DNA of 61,867 bases from assembly GCF_003236395.1 (NCBI RefSeq), contig NZ_POUD01000020.1:1-61867 (forward strand). Direction: 5' to 3'. Source of the stretch: Nonomuraea aridisoli. Its GTDB lineage: Bacteria; Actinomycetota; Actinomycetes; Streptosporangiales; Streptosporangiaceae. Of the stretch, positions 45,382 through 53,277 are shown in pieces. A model generated the notes under the pieces. That model was not told the origin of the DNA and did not search any database. It saw only the letters and a list, made by a program, of their open reading frames with translations. Position 1 is the stretch's first letter, and each line of letters opens with the position of its first letter. A program made the position numbers and the translations under genes.

Positions 45382-46457
45382 CGGTGATCGGCGTCCTCGG
45401 CGGCGCGGGAACGGTGGGCCGGGTGGCCGTGGACCGGCTGGCCGGCTACGGGCTCGGTGAGCTGCGGATCGGCGGGCGGGACATCGACCGGGTGACGGCC
45501 GTCTGCCGGGCGACGCCCGGGGCGGCCGTGCCCGTGCGCGTCGATCTGCGCGATCCCGATGAACTGCGCGCCTTCTGTACGGGGTGCCGGGTCGTGGTCA
45601 ACTGCGCCGGGCCGTCGTACCAGGTGCTCGACACCGTGGCACGGGCCGCGCTGGCGGCAGGGGCGGACTACGTCGACGCGGGCGGGGACCTGACGGCCGT
45701 CGAAGCCCTGGAGTCGGCCGCGCCGCCGGAGCTCGCCGAGCGGGCCGCGGTGTTCTCGGCCGGGGTGATGCCGGGGCTGTCCGGGCTGCTGCCGCGCCTG
45801 CTGGCGGCCGGGCCCCTGGCCCGGCTGGACGGTTACGTGGGCGGCGCCGCCCGCATCAGCGAGCTGTCGGCCGTGGACGTGCTGCTGACCCGGGGCCCGC
45901 GTTTCGGCACCGCCCTCGCGGCGTGGCGGGACGGACGACTCGCGCCCGGCGCCCTGGCCCCGCTGCACGACGTGACGTTGCCCGGCTTCGCCGGGCGGGT
46001 GCACGCCTGGCCGTTCCTGTCGGCCGAGTTCGCCAGGCTCGCCACGGAGCTGGACGTCGCGGAGGCGCGCAACTACACCGTGTACGTCACGGACGCCATC
46101 CCCCGGGCGCTGGCCGAGGCGTGGGCGGACGACGGGCCGATCGAGCGGCACGTCGCCGCGGTCGTGGCGGCGGCCGAGGCCGACCTGGCCGCCACCGGCC
46201 CGTACTACACGCTGCTCTTCCAGGCAGTCCCCGCTGCAATGCCCGCGCCCGGACAAAGCAAGGCCCCGCGCCGCCTGATCCTGCGGACGCCGGATTCGTA
46301 CGCGCTGAGCGGGGTCGTCGCGGCCATCGCGACGCGAGAGGTGCTGGACGGCCGGGTCGAGCCGGGCGCCCGGTCCGCCGCCGAATGCCTGGACGCGGCC
46401 GCCGTGTTCGCCCGGCTGTCCGGCGATCCGCTGGTGACGCAGGCCGAGATCCGTTAG
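45378..46457 (+). CDS. Saccharopine-dehydrogenase-like NAD(P)-binding oxidoreductase
   Basis: 359 residues. Rossmann entry VIGVLGGAGTVGRVAVDRLAGYG (3-25), NCAGPSYQVLDTVARAALAAGADYVDAGGD, and a C-terminal catalytic-like domain. The family reduces imines to amines or rings. In yersiniabactin-type pathways one thiazoline is reduced by an imine reductase (Irp3/YbtU, a different family), so this enzyme may do that job here; inference from position. ATGA overlap with the NRPS gene makes co-translation nearly certain. Confidence 0.8.
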   Translation: MTVIGVLGGAGTVGRVAVDRLAGYGLGELRIGGRDIDRVTAVCRATPGAAVPVRVDLRDPDELRAFCTGCRVVVNCAGPSYQVLDTVARAALAAGADYVDAGGDLTAVEALESAAPPELAERAAVFSAGVMPGLSGLLPRLLAAGPLARLDGYVGGAARISELSAVDVLLTRGPRFGTALAAWRDGRLAPGALAPLHDVTLPGFAGRVHAWPFLSAEFARLATELDVAEARNYTVYVTDAIPRALAEAWADDGPIERHVAAVVAAAEADLAATGPYYTLLFQAVPAAMPAPGQSKAPRRLILRTPDSYALSGVVAAIATREVLDGRVEPGARSAAECLDAAAVFARLSGDPLVTQAEIR

Positions 46458-46482
46458 CGCCCCCTTTCCCGAGCATGAAGGA

Positions 46483-46497
46483 TGAAAATGATCAACG
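46483..46497. promoter_or_regulatory. Possible Zur-like site over the start of the flavoprotein gene
   Basis: TGAAAATGATCAACG: the left half TGAAAATGAT is ideal, the right half is poor. It covers the start codon, where a bound repressor would block initiation. Could be chance in an AT-rich start region. Confidence 0.3.
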
Positions 46498-47438
46498 GTA
46501 ACCGGCAGACCAAATACGACGTGATCGTGGTCGGCGGCGGCCCCGCGGGGCTGAGCGCCGCGCTGGTCCTCGGACGGCAGCGCCGGCGCGTCCTGGTGGT
46601 CGACGGGGGCAACGTGCGCAACGCGCCGGCCGCCGAGATGCACATGTACCTCAGCCGCGACGGGTTCCCGCCCGCGCGGCTGCTGGAGCTCGGCCGATCC
46701 GAGCTTGCGGCCTATCCCTCCGTGGAGATCCGGCAGGGCACCGTACGGTCGGCCCGCGGCAAGAAGGAGCTCTTCGAGGTCGAGCTCGACGGCGGAGCGG
46801 TCATGCGGGCCCGGCGGCTCGTGCTGGCCACCGGGCAGGTGGACGAGCCGTACCCCATCGAAGGGCTGAAAGAGCGGTTCGGGCGCGGCGTCTACCACTG
46901 CCCGTTCTGCCACGGCTGGGAGACGCGCGACCGATCGCTGGCCGTGATCACCCGGATTCCCGCGGAGACCTCGCTCGCGCTGTACGTCGCCGACCGGTTC
47001 AGCGACGACGTGGTCCTGTGCACGCACGGCCCGCTGGAACTGCCCCCCGTGATCGCCGCCAGGCTCGGCGAGAAGGGCGTCCGGGTGATCGACACCCCGA
47101 TCACCCGGGTGGCGGGTGAGCCGGGCGCCCTGGAGCTGCACTTCGCCGACGGCAGCACGCTGACCCGCCAGGACCTCTACCACCGTGCGCCCACCCGGCA
47201 GCACTCGGCGCTCGCGGCCGAGCTGGGCTGCGAGCTCAACGCCGACGGGACCGTCCGGGTGAACGAGCTGCAGGAGACCACGGTGCCGGGCGTGGCGGCG
47301 GCGGGCGACACCGCCAAACTCCCGGCCGTCCCGGACGCACCGACGCTGGTCTCGCTGGGCGCCGCGGACGGGGTGCGCGCCGCGGTGTGGATGGACGGCG
47401 ACCTCTTCCGCTCCGACCTGGGCCTGATCCCGTCCTGA
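46488..47438 (+). CDS. Thioredoxin-reductase-like FAD oxidoreductase with CPFC motif
   Basis: 316 residues. FAD-binding YDVIVVGGGPAGLSAA (10-25), redox pair Cys138-Cys141 in YHCPFCHGWE, and late FAD motif GVAAAGDTAK. The group includes dithiol oxidases and TrxR-like enzymes of natural-product clusters (HlmI/GliT relatives). In this operon it could oxidise a thiazoline to thiazole or manage a free thiol; inference. ATG at 46488 has AAGGA five bases upstream; an ATG two codons earlier lies too close to it. Ends before a strong terminator. Confidence 0.85.
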   Translation: MINGNRQTKYDVIVVGGGPAGLSAALVLGRQRRRVLVVDGGNVRNAPAAEMHMYLSRDGFPPARLLELGRSELAAYPSVEIRQGTVRSARGKKELFEVELDGGAVMRARRLVLATGQVDEPYPIEGLKERFGRGVYHCPFCHGWETRDRSLAVITRIPAETSLALYVADRFSDDVVLCTHGPLELPPVIAARLGEKGVRVIDTPITRVAGEPGALELHFADGSTLTRQDLYHRAPTRQHSALAAELGCELNADGTVRVNELQETTVPGVAAAGDTAKLPAVPDAPTLVSLGAADGVRAAVWMDGDLFRSDLGLIPS

Positions 47439-47444
47439 CCGGGC

Positions 47445-47473
47445 GGGGGCCGGAGCCCGCGGCTCCGGCCCCC
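47445..47473. terminator. Perfect 13-bp hairpin between converging operons
   Basis: GGGGGCCGGAGCC, loop CGC, then its exact complement. It lies 6 nt after the plus-strand operon stop and 3 nt before the stop of the convergent methyltransferase gene, so it serves both transcripts. Confidence 0.88.
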
Positions 47474-47476
47474 GGC

Positions 47477-49987
47477 TCAGTCCTTGCGGGCGACGAACAG
47501 GTGCAGCCCGGTGGCGGCGAGCGGATGATCGTCGCCCGGCAGCGTGAACATCGGGTGCAGGCCCGCGCCGCTCAGCACGTCCAGCCATTCCTCCCGGGTG
47601 AGGAACACCCGGTCGTCGCCGTTACGCGGATCATCGGGATCGAGCCGCGGCTCGCCGGTCCGCGGGGACATGAGGAACTGCATCGAGGTCAGGATGGCGG
47701 ACATCTCCCGGCAGGTCTCCACGAAGACGAACAGGCCGCCCGGCGCCAGCAACCGGCCGAGCCCGGCGACCACGTCCCGCGCGTGGCGGGCGTTGTGCAG
47801 CACGTTCGCCGACAGCAGCACGTCCTGCGAGCCCGGCGGCACGTCCTGGTCGGCCGGGTCGGCGTTGATGTCGAAGAGAGCGAAACGCACCCCGGGCCGG
47901 TCACCGAAGCGCTCACGACCCAATGTCAGGAAATATCGTGACACGTCGGTGAACAGGTACTCGACGTCCTGGCCGGTCAGGGCCCGTAGCGCGTCCACGG
48001 TCGTGCCGCCGACCCCCGCGCCCAGCTCCAGCACCCGCAGCGGTCCCGCCGCGCGTCCGGCCGCCCAGCGCAACGTCTCGCCGACGGCGGCGTTGAGGTA
48101 GCGGTTGACGGTGTTCTCCCGGTACGCGCCATCGGCCGTGCCCATGTCGTCGCCGGCGAACAGCAGCGCCTGCACCGGCACCTCGTCGCGCAGCAGTTCG
48201 GGCAGCCGGTTCATGGCCGCCAGCAGGAACCGGGTCGTCTCCGCCGGATAGCCGATCGCGGCCCCGCCGGCCTCCAAGCCCGGCCCGGCCGCGACGACCT
48301 CGTCCCTGCGCACCTTGCGCAACCCGTGGAAGCGGCCCTCCGCGTCACGGGCCAGCCACCCTTGTCTCGCGAGCGTTGCGAGCCAGCGGCGCAGGATCCA
48401 CCGGTGCCGCTCGGCCGCCTTCAGCGTGTCCGCTATCTCGTCGGCCGTGGCGCCGCCCCTGGTCACCCCGGTGGGGCGCAACGTGCACGCCATCGCGAGC
48501 AACGCCGCCTCGTCCAGCCGCTCCAGGAACCCCGGCAACCGCGCGGCGTCCGCGTCCGCGACCGCCTCGGCCGCCCGCTCGGCGGCGCGTCGCTGTACGT
48601 CCGTGGCCTCGTCGGCGTCGTCGGGGTCGGGGTCGGCGCCGGGTGGTTCGACCACGATGGGGATGTCGCGGTGGGGAAGCGGCGACCGGCGCAGGACGGC
48701 GCGGGAGATCTCCTGGAGCCTGCGGCGGGTGAACGCGGCGAAGGGGTCGTGCGCCGTACCGCCGGTGATGCCCTCCACCGGTTCGGCCGCCGCGCCCGCC
48801 GGGCCCACCACGCCCAGCATCGCAGGGTCGCGGGGATCGGCCACCACCGCGGCCCCGGGCCCGGCGGCCGCACGCAGGCGGGACGGCGCCACCGCCCCCT
48901 CGCGATCGGGCGCCAGCACGGCGTTGGGAATGCCGTGGACGTGCACCGGCTCCCCGGACAGCAACGCCTTCAGCGCGCCGAGGCGGTCGTCACCGGGAAG
49001 CGACGTCCAGGCGACCCTTGTGAGCGCGGGCGGCGGGCCGGCGTCCACGCGCAGCACCGCGTCGAAGCGGTAACGGGTGAGCTCGGTGTCGTCCGTCATG
49101 GTCTTGGGATGCACGCTCAGCCGGACCGTCCGCCCGCTCTCCCGGGAGAGCTCCGCCGCCAGCCGCGCCAGCAGCGGCGGGTCGAACAGCAGCTCCTCGT
49201 CGCGGGCGGCGCGGTCCGCGGCCCGCCGCGCGAGCTCGGCGTCGTCGGCCGAGGGGTCGGCGGCCCGTTCCACCCACAAGGCGTAGGCGTTCAGCAGCCT
49301 GGCGTCGCGGACGTCGCCGACGACCACCGAGCCGCCCGGTGCGACCAGCCCGATCGCGTCGGCCAGCACGGCCTTCAGGTAGTCCACTCCGGGGAAACAC
49401 TGGGTGACGGAGTTCAGCAGCACGCAGTCGGGGCGGCCGTCGGGCGCGCCGGTCTCCTCGATCGCGGCACGGACCGCGGGGGCGTTCGCCTCGTGGGCGG
49501 CCGCTTGCGTGATCGCGCTCCTGGGAAGATCGCGGGCACGGAGAGCGGCGACGGCGGCGGCCGATACGTCGGTGCCCACGTAGCCGTCGACGTGATCGAG
49601 CAGGCGGTGCATCAGCAGCCCGGTGCCGCAGCCGAGTTCCAGGATCCAGCGCGGACCGGTGGCGAGCACCAGATCGACGGTGTGATCGATCCACTCGCGC
49701 ATGTGCGCGATCGGCAGCGGGCGGCCCGTGTCGGACGCGCGCCAGCCGGACAGGTCCAGGTCGGGGGCGTGCCGGGCGTCGTCCTGGGTGTAGGTCCAGT
49801 CGTAGACCTCGCCCCAGTGCTCCAGGTACTCGGCGACCAGGCCGCCGACGGGCCGGACGGCCAGGGCGGAGCGGTCGGGGCGGACGTACAGGCGACCGTC
49901 GGGGCCCGGCCGGGCATCGCCGATCCAGGGGTGGGCCAGCAGGGTCATGGCCGCTTCGACGAGCGGGGATTCCGGATCAGGGTGCAC
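47477..49987 (-). CDS. Free-standing double methyltransferase protein (two C-MT domains)
   Basis: About 836 residues. MT domain A: EWIDHTVDLVLATGPRWILELGCGTG (motif I 116-123) through YRFDAVLRVDAG (~360), the type inserted in NRPS modules. Linker ~360-510, Asp/Pro/Ala-rich. A helical pre-domain (LDEAALLAMACTLRPTG ... RHRWILRRWLATLARQGWL) precedes MT domain B: RVLELGAGVGGTT (~651-663) with LFTDVSRYFL, the PKS-type C-MT. Yersiniabactin HMWP1 has both MTs inside the megasynthase; here both are missing from the megasynthase and sit in this protein. GTG at 49987 overlaps the ABC gene; ATG at 49948 is the alternative. Confidence 0.85.
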   Translation of the reverse strand: MHPDPESPLVEAAMTLLAHPWIGDARPGPDGRLYVRPDRSALAVRPVGGLVAEYLEHWGEVYDWTYTQDDARHAPDLDLSGWRASDTGRPLPIAHMREWIDHTVDLVLATGPRWILELGCGTGLLMHRLLDHVDGYVGTDVSAAAVAALRARDLPRSAITQAAAHEANAPAVRAAIEETGAPDGRPDCVLLNSVTQCFPGVDYLKAVLADAIGLVAPGGSVVVGDVRDARLLNAYALWVERAADPSADDAELARRAADRAARDEELLFDPPLLARLAAELSRESGRTVRLSVHPKTMTDDTELTRYRFDAVLRVDAGPPPALTRVAWTSLPGDDRLGALKALLSGEPVHVHGIPNAVLAPDREGAVAPSRLRAAAGPGAAVVADPRDPAMLGVVGPAGAAAEPVEGITGGTAHDPFAAFTRRRLQEISRAVLRRSPLPHRDIPIVVEPPGADPDPDDADEATDVQRRAAERAAEAVADADAARLPGFLERLDEAALLAMACTLRPTGVTRGGATADEIADTLKAAERHRWILRRWLATLARQGWLARDAEGRFHGLRKVRRDEVVAAGPGLEAGGAAIGYPAETTRFLLAAMNRLPELLRDEVPVQALLFAGDDMGTADGAYRENTVNRYLNAAVGETLRWAAGRAAGPLRVLELGAGVGGTTVDALRALTGQDVEYLFTDVSRYFLTLGRERFGDRPGVRFALFDINADPADQDVPPGSQDVLLSANVLHNARHARDVVAGLGRLLAPGGLFVFVETCREMSAILTSMQFLMSPRTGEPRLDPDDPRNGDDRVFLTREEWLDVLSGAGLHPMFTLPGDDHPLAATGLHLFVARKD

Positions 49988-52334
49988 GGGTGTGGGTCTC
50001 CGTTCCGATGGCTTCAGGGGACAGCCGGTGGTCCGCCAGGTACAGCACGCGGTCGGCGCGGGCCGCGACCTCGCGGTCATGCGTGACCAGCAACACGGCC
50101 AGGCCGTCGGCGCGCAGGCGTTCCAGCAGGCGCAGCAGCCTGGCGGCGGTGACGTCGTCCAGCGCCGAGGTGATCTCGTCGGCGAGCAGCACGGCGGGGC
50201 CGGCGGCGAGTGCGCGGGCGAGCGCCACGCGCTGTCGCTGCCCGCCGGACAGTTCTCCGGGCCTGCGGGCGGCCAGGGCGGGGTCCAGCCCGACCTGCCG
50301 GAGCAGCCGCGGCACCTCGGCGTACGCCTGGGCTCGGGGGAGCCCGCGAAGGACACGCGCCGGCCGGGCGAGCGCCGTCGCCACGCGGTGGGCGGGATTG
50401 AGCGCCCCGGCCGGATCCTGGCCGACGAGCTGCACGGCCCGCAGCGCCGCACGGGGCCGCCGGTCCAACGGCCAGGCGAGGGGCAGCCCGCCCGACCACA
50501 GGTCGCCCGCCTCGGGAGGCAGCAGGCCGGCCAGCGCCCGCAGCAGGGTGCTCTTCCCGGCGCCGGACGGCCCGAGGACCGCCACCAGCTCGCCCGGCCA
50601 CAGGGTCAGCCCGGCGTCGTCCAGCAACGTCTCACCGCCTCGCGCCAGCCGCATCCCCCGTACCCGGAGCAGCGGCTGCTCACCGCGACCGGGTCGCGCG
50701 GTCAGGCCAGGAGAGCCGGAGGCCGCGACATCCGGCGCGACGATGGCCGAGAGAGCCGGGTCGAGCTCCGTGGTGTCGGGACCCCCGACGATCGAGCGAG
50801 CCGGGTCGAGGCCCGTGGTGTCCGGAACGCCGATGGGTGAGGGAGCCGGGGCAGGGCTGGTGGTGTCGGGCGCGCCGATGGCCAGGACGCGGTCGGCGAG
50901 GCGGGACACGAAGTCCGCGTCGTGGGAGATCACGAGGGTCACCGACCGGCCGTCGCCGCGGCGGCGTCCGATGGCCTGGACGACCAAGTCGAGGGCGGCG
51001 GGATCGAGCCCGCTGGTGGGCTCGTCCAGTACCAGCAGGCCCGGTTCGCCGAGCAGGGCGCGGGCGAGCGCCACCCGCTGAGCCTGGCCACCGGACAGCC
51101 GGTGGGGCCGGCGCTGCCACAGCGCGTCGGCGTCCAGGCCGAGCGCCGTCAGCATGGCCCGCACCTCGGCCGGCCGGCGAGGACGGCCCTCACCGACCAG
51201 GGCACCCACGCCGAGCAGCGGGTTAAGGGAGCCGACCGGGTCCTGGTCGAGCAGGCCGACGTGCGCCCTGCGCCACCGTCGCGCGTCCCGCCCGGGGCGC
51301 ACCGGGCTCCCGCGCCAGGTGACGACGCCGTCCGTCCTGCGCAGCCCGGGTCCGAGGACGTCGAGCGCGGCCCGGACGAGCGTGGTCTTCCCACTGCCGG
51401 ACGGGCCCGTGATCGCGACGACCTCTCCAGGGCCGGCGCGCAGGGCGCCCTCCGTGACGATCGGCCGCCCGTGGCCGTCCGCGACGGTGAGCCCCGCGAC
51501 CTCCAGCACGGCGTCACCAGCGGTCTGCACGGCGCCGCGACCCGCCCGGGGCGGGATGCCCGCGCCGGACGGCACGTCGTGCGCTGCCCGGGGCGGGAAG
51601 CGTACGCCGGACGGCACGTTGCGTCCTGCCCGTGGCGCGATGCGCGCGCCCGGCGAGGTGTCGAGGGCGGCCGACAGCAGCAGGGACGCCAGGGCGAGTA
51701 CGGTGAGCGCGACGGCCGGAGCCAGCAGGGCCGCGGGATTGAGGACCGCGCCCGCGAGGTTCTCCCGCAGCATCGATCCCCAGTCGGGTGCCGGAGGCTG
51801 CGGGCCCAGGCCGAGCATGCCGAAGGCGGCGGCCAGCTGCAACGCCAGGACGAAACGGAGCACCACGTCGGCCGAGGCCAGGCCCGCCACCGACGGCAGG
51901 ATCTCCCGTCCGACGATCGAGACGGCCGTCTCACCCCGGCAGCGGGCCGCTTCCACGTAGCCGGTGTGACGGGCCTGCCGTACCAGGTCGCGCACCATCC
52001 GCAGGCCCAGCGGTGCTCCGCCGCACACCGTGCCCGCGACCACGGCGGCCGGCGGCGGCAGGGCGACGGCGAGCACCAGCGCGGTCAGCATGAACGGCGC
52101 GGCGAGGAGCAGGTCGGCCAGCGCCGTCAGCGTGAGGTCGCGGCCACCCGCCAGCACCCGCGACAGCACGTCCCGCCCGGCCACATCGGTGCCGAGCGGC
52201 CACGCGGCGCCGGGCGGCGCCCACGGCATGCCGATCGACGCGGCCGGATCGTGCGGCGCGAGCGCACCGCCGCACACCGCCGCCAGCACGGTCACCGCGG
52301 CCAGCCCCGCGGCCGCCCGGTCACGCCGGCGCAC
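49977..52334 (-). CDS. OppC-OppD-OppF fusion: permease plus two ATPase domains
   Basis: 785 residues. Residues 1-225: DppC-like permease with EAARCRGETAVSIVGREILP (the EAA loop, 128-147). ATPase 1: Walker A GPSGSGKTT (310-318), LSGGQ (413-417), Walker B LLVLDEPTSGLD. ATPase 2: GPSGAGKST (588-596), LSGGQRQR (695-702), Walker B VLLADEITSALD. Normally these are three proteins. The linkers are repetitive: PxRAxxxVPSG three times at 233-266, and (G)xPDTTxLDPA-type three times at 488-530. Coupled to the permease by a 14-nt overlap. Likely imports the metallophore or a peptide/nickel-like ligand. Confidence 0.85.
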   Translation of the reverse strand: MRRRDRAAAGLAAVTVLAAVCGGALAPHDPAASIGMPWAPPGAAWPLGTDVAGRDVLSRVLAGGRDLTLTALADLLLAAPFMLTALVLAVALPPPAAVVAGTVCGGAPLGLRMVRDLVRQARHTGYVEAARCRGETAVSIVGREILPSVAGLASADVVLRFVLALQLAAAFGMLGLGPQPPAPDWGSMLRENLAGAVLNPAALLAPAVALTVLALASLLLSAALDTSPGARIAPRAGRNVPSGVRFPPRAAHDVPSGAGIPPRAGRGAVQTAGDAVLEVAGLTVADGHGRPIVTEGALRAGPGEVVAITGPSGSGKTTLVRAALDVLGPGLRRTDGVVTWRGSPVRPGRDARRWRRAHVGLLDQDPVGSLNPLLGVGALVGEGRPRRPAEVRAMLTALGLDADALWQRRPHRLSGGQAQRVALARALLGEPGLLVLDEPTSGLDPAALDLVVQAIGRRRGDGRSVTLVISHDADFVSRLADRVLAIGAPDTTSPAPAPSPIGVPDTTGLDPARSIVGGPDTTELDPALSAIVAPDVAASGSPGLTARPGRGEQPLLRVRGMRLARGGETLLDDAGLTLWPGELVAVLGPSGAGKSTLLRALAGLLPPEAGDLWSGGLPLAWPLDRRPRAALRAVQLVGQDPAGALNPAHRVATALARPARVLRGLPRAQAYAEVPRLLRQVGLDPALAARRPGELSGGQRQRVALARALAAGPAVLLADEITSALDDVTAARLLRLLERLRADGLAVLLVTHDREVAARADRVLYLADHRLSPEAIGTETHTRAP

Positions 52335-53277
52335 GGACGCCTCCCCGCTCCGGATCGGTCCACGCCCCGAGCACGTCCGCGACCGCCGACCCGGCCAGCA
52401 CGACCACGGCGGCGAGCATCGCCACGGCCTGCACCACGGGGGTGTCACGGGTGCCGATCGAGCTGACCAGCAGCTCTCCCAGGCCCGCGTAGCCGAACAT
52501 CATCTCGATCACCGCGGTCGCCGCGACCAGGGCGCTCGCCGTCAGGGCCAGCACCCGGACGGCGGGAGCCAGCAGGAAGGGCGCCACGTGCCGCAGGGCC
52601 ACCCGGTGGCGCGGCAGCCCGCGCGCCACCGCGTCCCGTACGTGCGGCCGCCGCACGGTGTCGGCGACCGCCCCGCCGAGCAGCCCCGCGCCGAACGCGG
52701 CGGCCGGCACCGCGAGCGAGAGCGCCGGGAGCGTCAGCAGCTCCAGATCGAACAGCGGCGCGCCCGCGGCGGGCAGCAACGACACCGGCGGCAACCAGCC
52801 CAGCACCACGGCGAACACGACGATCAGACCGGTCGCGAACACCACCTGCGGGACCGCCGCCACCCCCGTCACCACGGTGGACAGCGGCCCGCGCCATCGC
52901 GGCGCGGCCGTGCCGACCAGCCAGGCCAGCAGCAGCGTCAGCGGCACGGCCACCGCCAGCGCACAGCCCGCCAGGGTGAGCGTGGCGGGCAACCGTTCGG
53001 CGACGATCTGGACGACCGGCCGGTCGGTGACGAGCGAGGTGCCCGCCTCACCGCGGCACAGCCCCGCCAGCCAGGACAGATGGCGCTGCCAGGCGGGAAC
53101 GTCCAGCCCGAGCTCGGCCCGCAGCCGTTCGAGCTGCTCGGCGCCGGCCCGCCCTCCGGTACGGCTCTGCGCCGCGTCCGAGGGCAGCAGCTCCGTCGCG
53201 CAGAACACCAGCACCGACACCGCGACGAGCAGGACCAGCGCCCGCACGAGCGCCATGCCGACGACACGTGTCATCAC
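52321..53277 (-). CDS. Peptide/nickel-type ABC permease (OppB/DppB)
   Basis: 318 residues. Six hydrophobic segments: MALVRALVLLVAVSVLVFCATELLP (TM1), LPATLTLAGCALAVAVPLTLLLAWLVG, the EAA-like RDAVARGLPRHRVALRHVAPFLLAP, and MMFGYAGLGELL near the end, a DppB hallmark. Pairs with the permease half of the fusion. Starts GTG-ATG overlapping the SBP stop. Opp-family importers take up opine metallophores in other bacteria (CntABCDF), which suits a metallophore cluster. Confidence 0.9.
   Translation of the reverse strand: MMTRVVGMALVRALVLLVAVSVLVFCATELLPSDAAQSRTGGRAGAEQLERLRAELGLDVPAWQRHLSWLAGLCRGEAGTSLVTDRPVVQIVAERLPATLTLAGCALAVAVPLTLLLAWLVGTAAPRWRGPLSTVVTGVAAVPQVVFATGLIVVFAVVLGWLPPVSLLPAAGAPLFDLELLTLPALSLAVPAAAFGAGLLGGAVADTVRRPHVRDAVARGLPRHRVALRHVAPFLLAPAVRVLALTASALVAATAVIEMMFGYAGLGELLVSSIGTRDTPVVQAVAMLAAVVVLAGSAVADVLGAWTDPERGGVRAPA

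Noticed and set aside
44907..47588. 893-codon minus-strand frame under the SDH-like and flavoprotein genes
   Set aside because: Antisense to three well-supported plus-strand genes, with Arg/His/Gly-rich low complexity.
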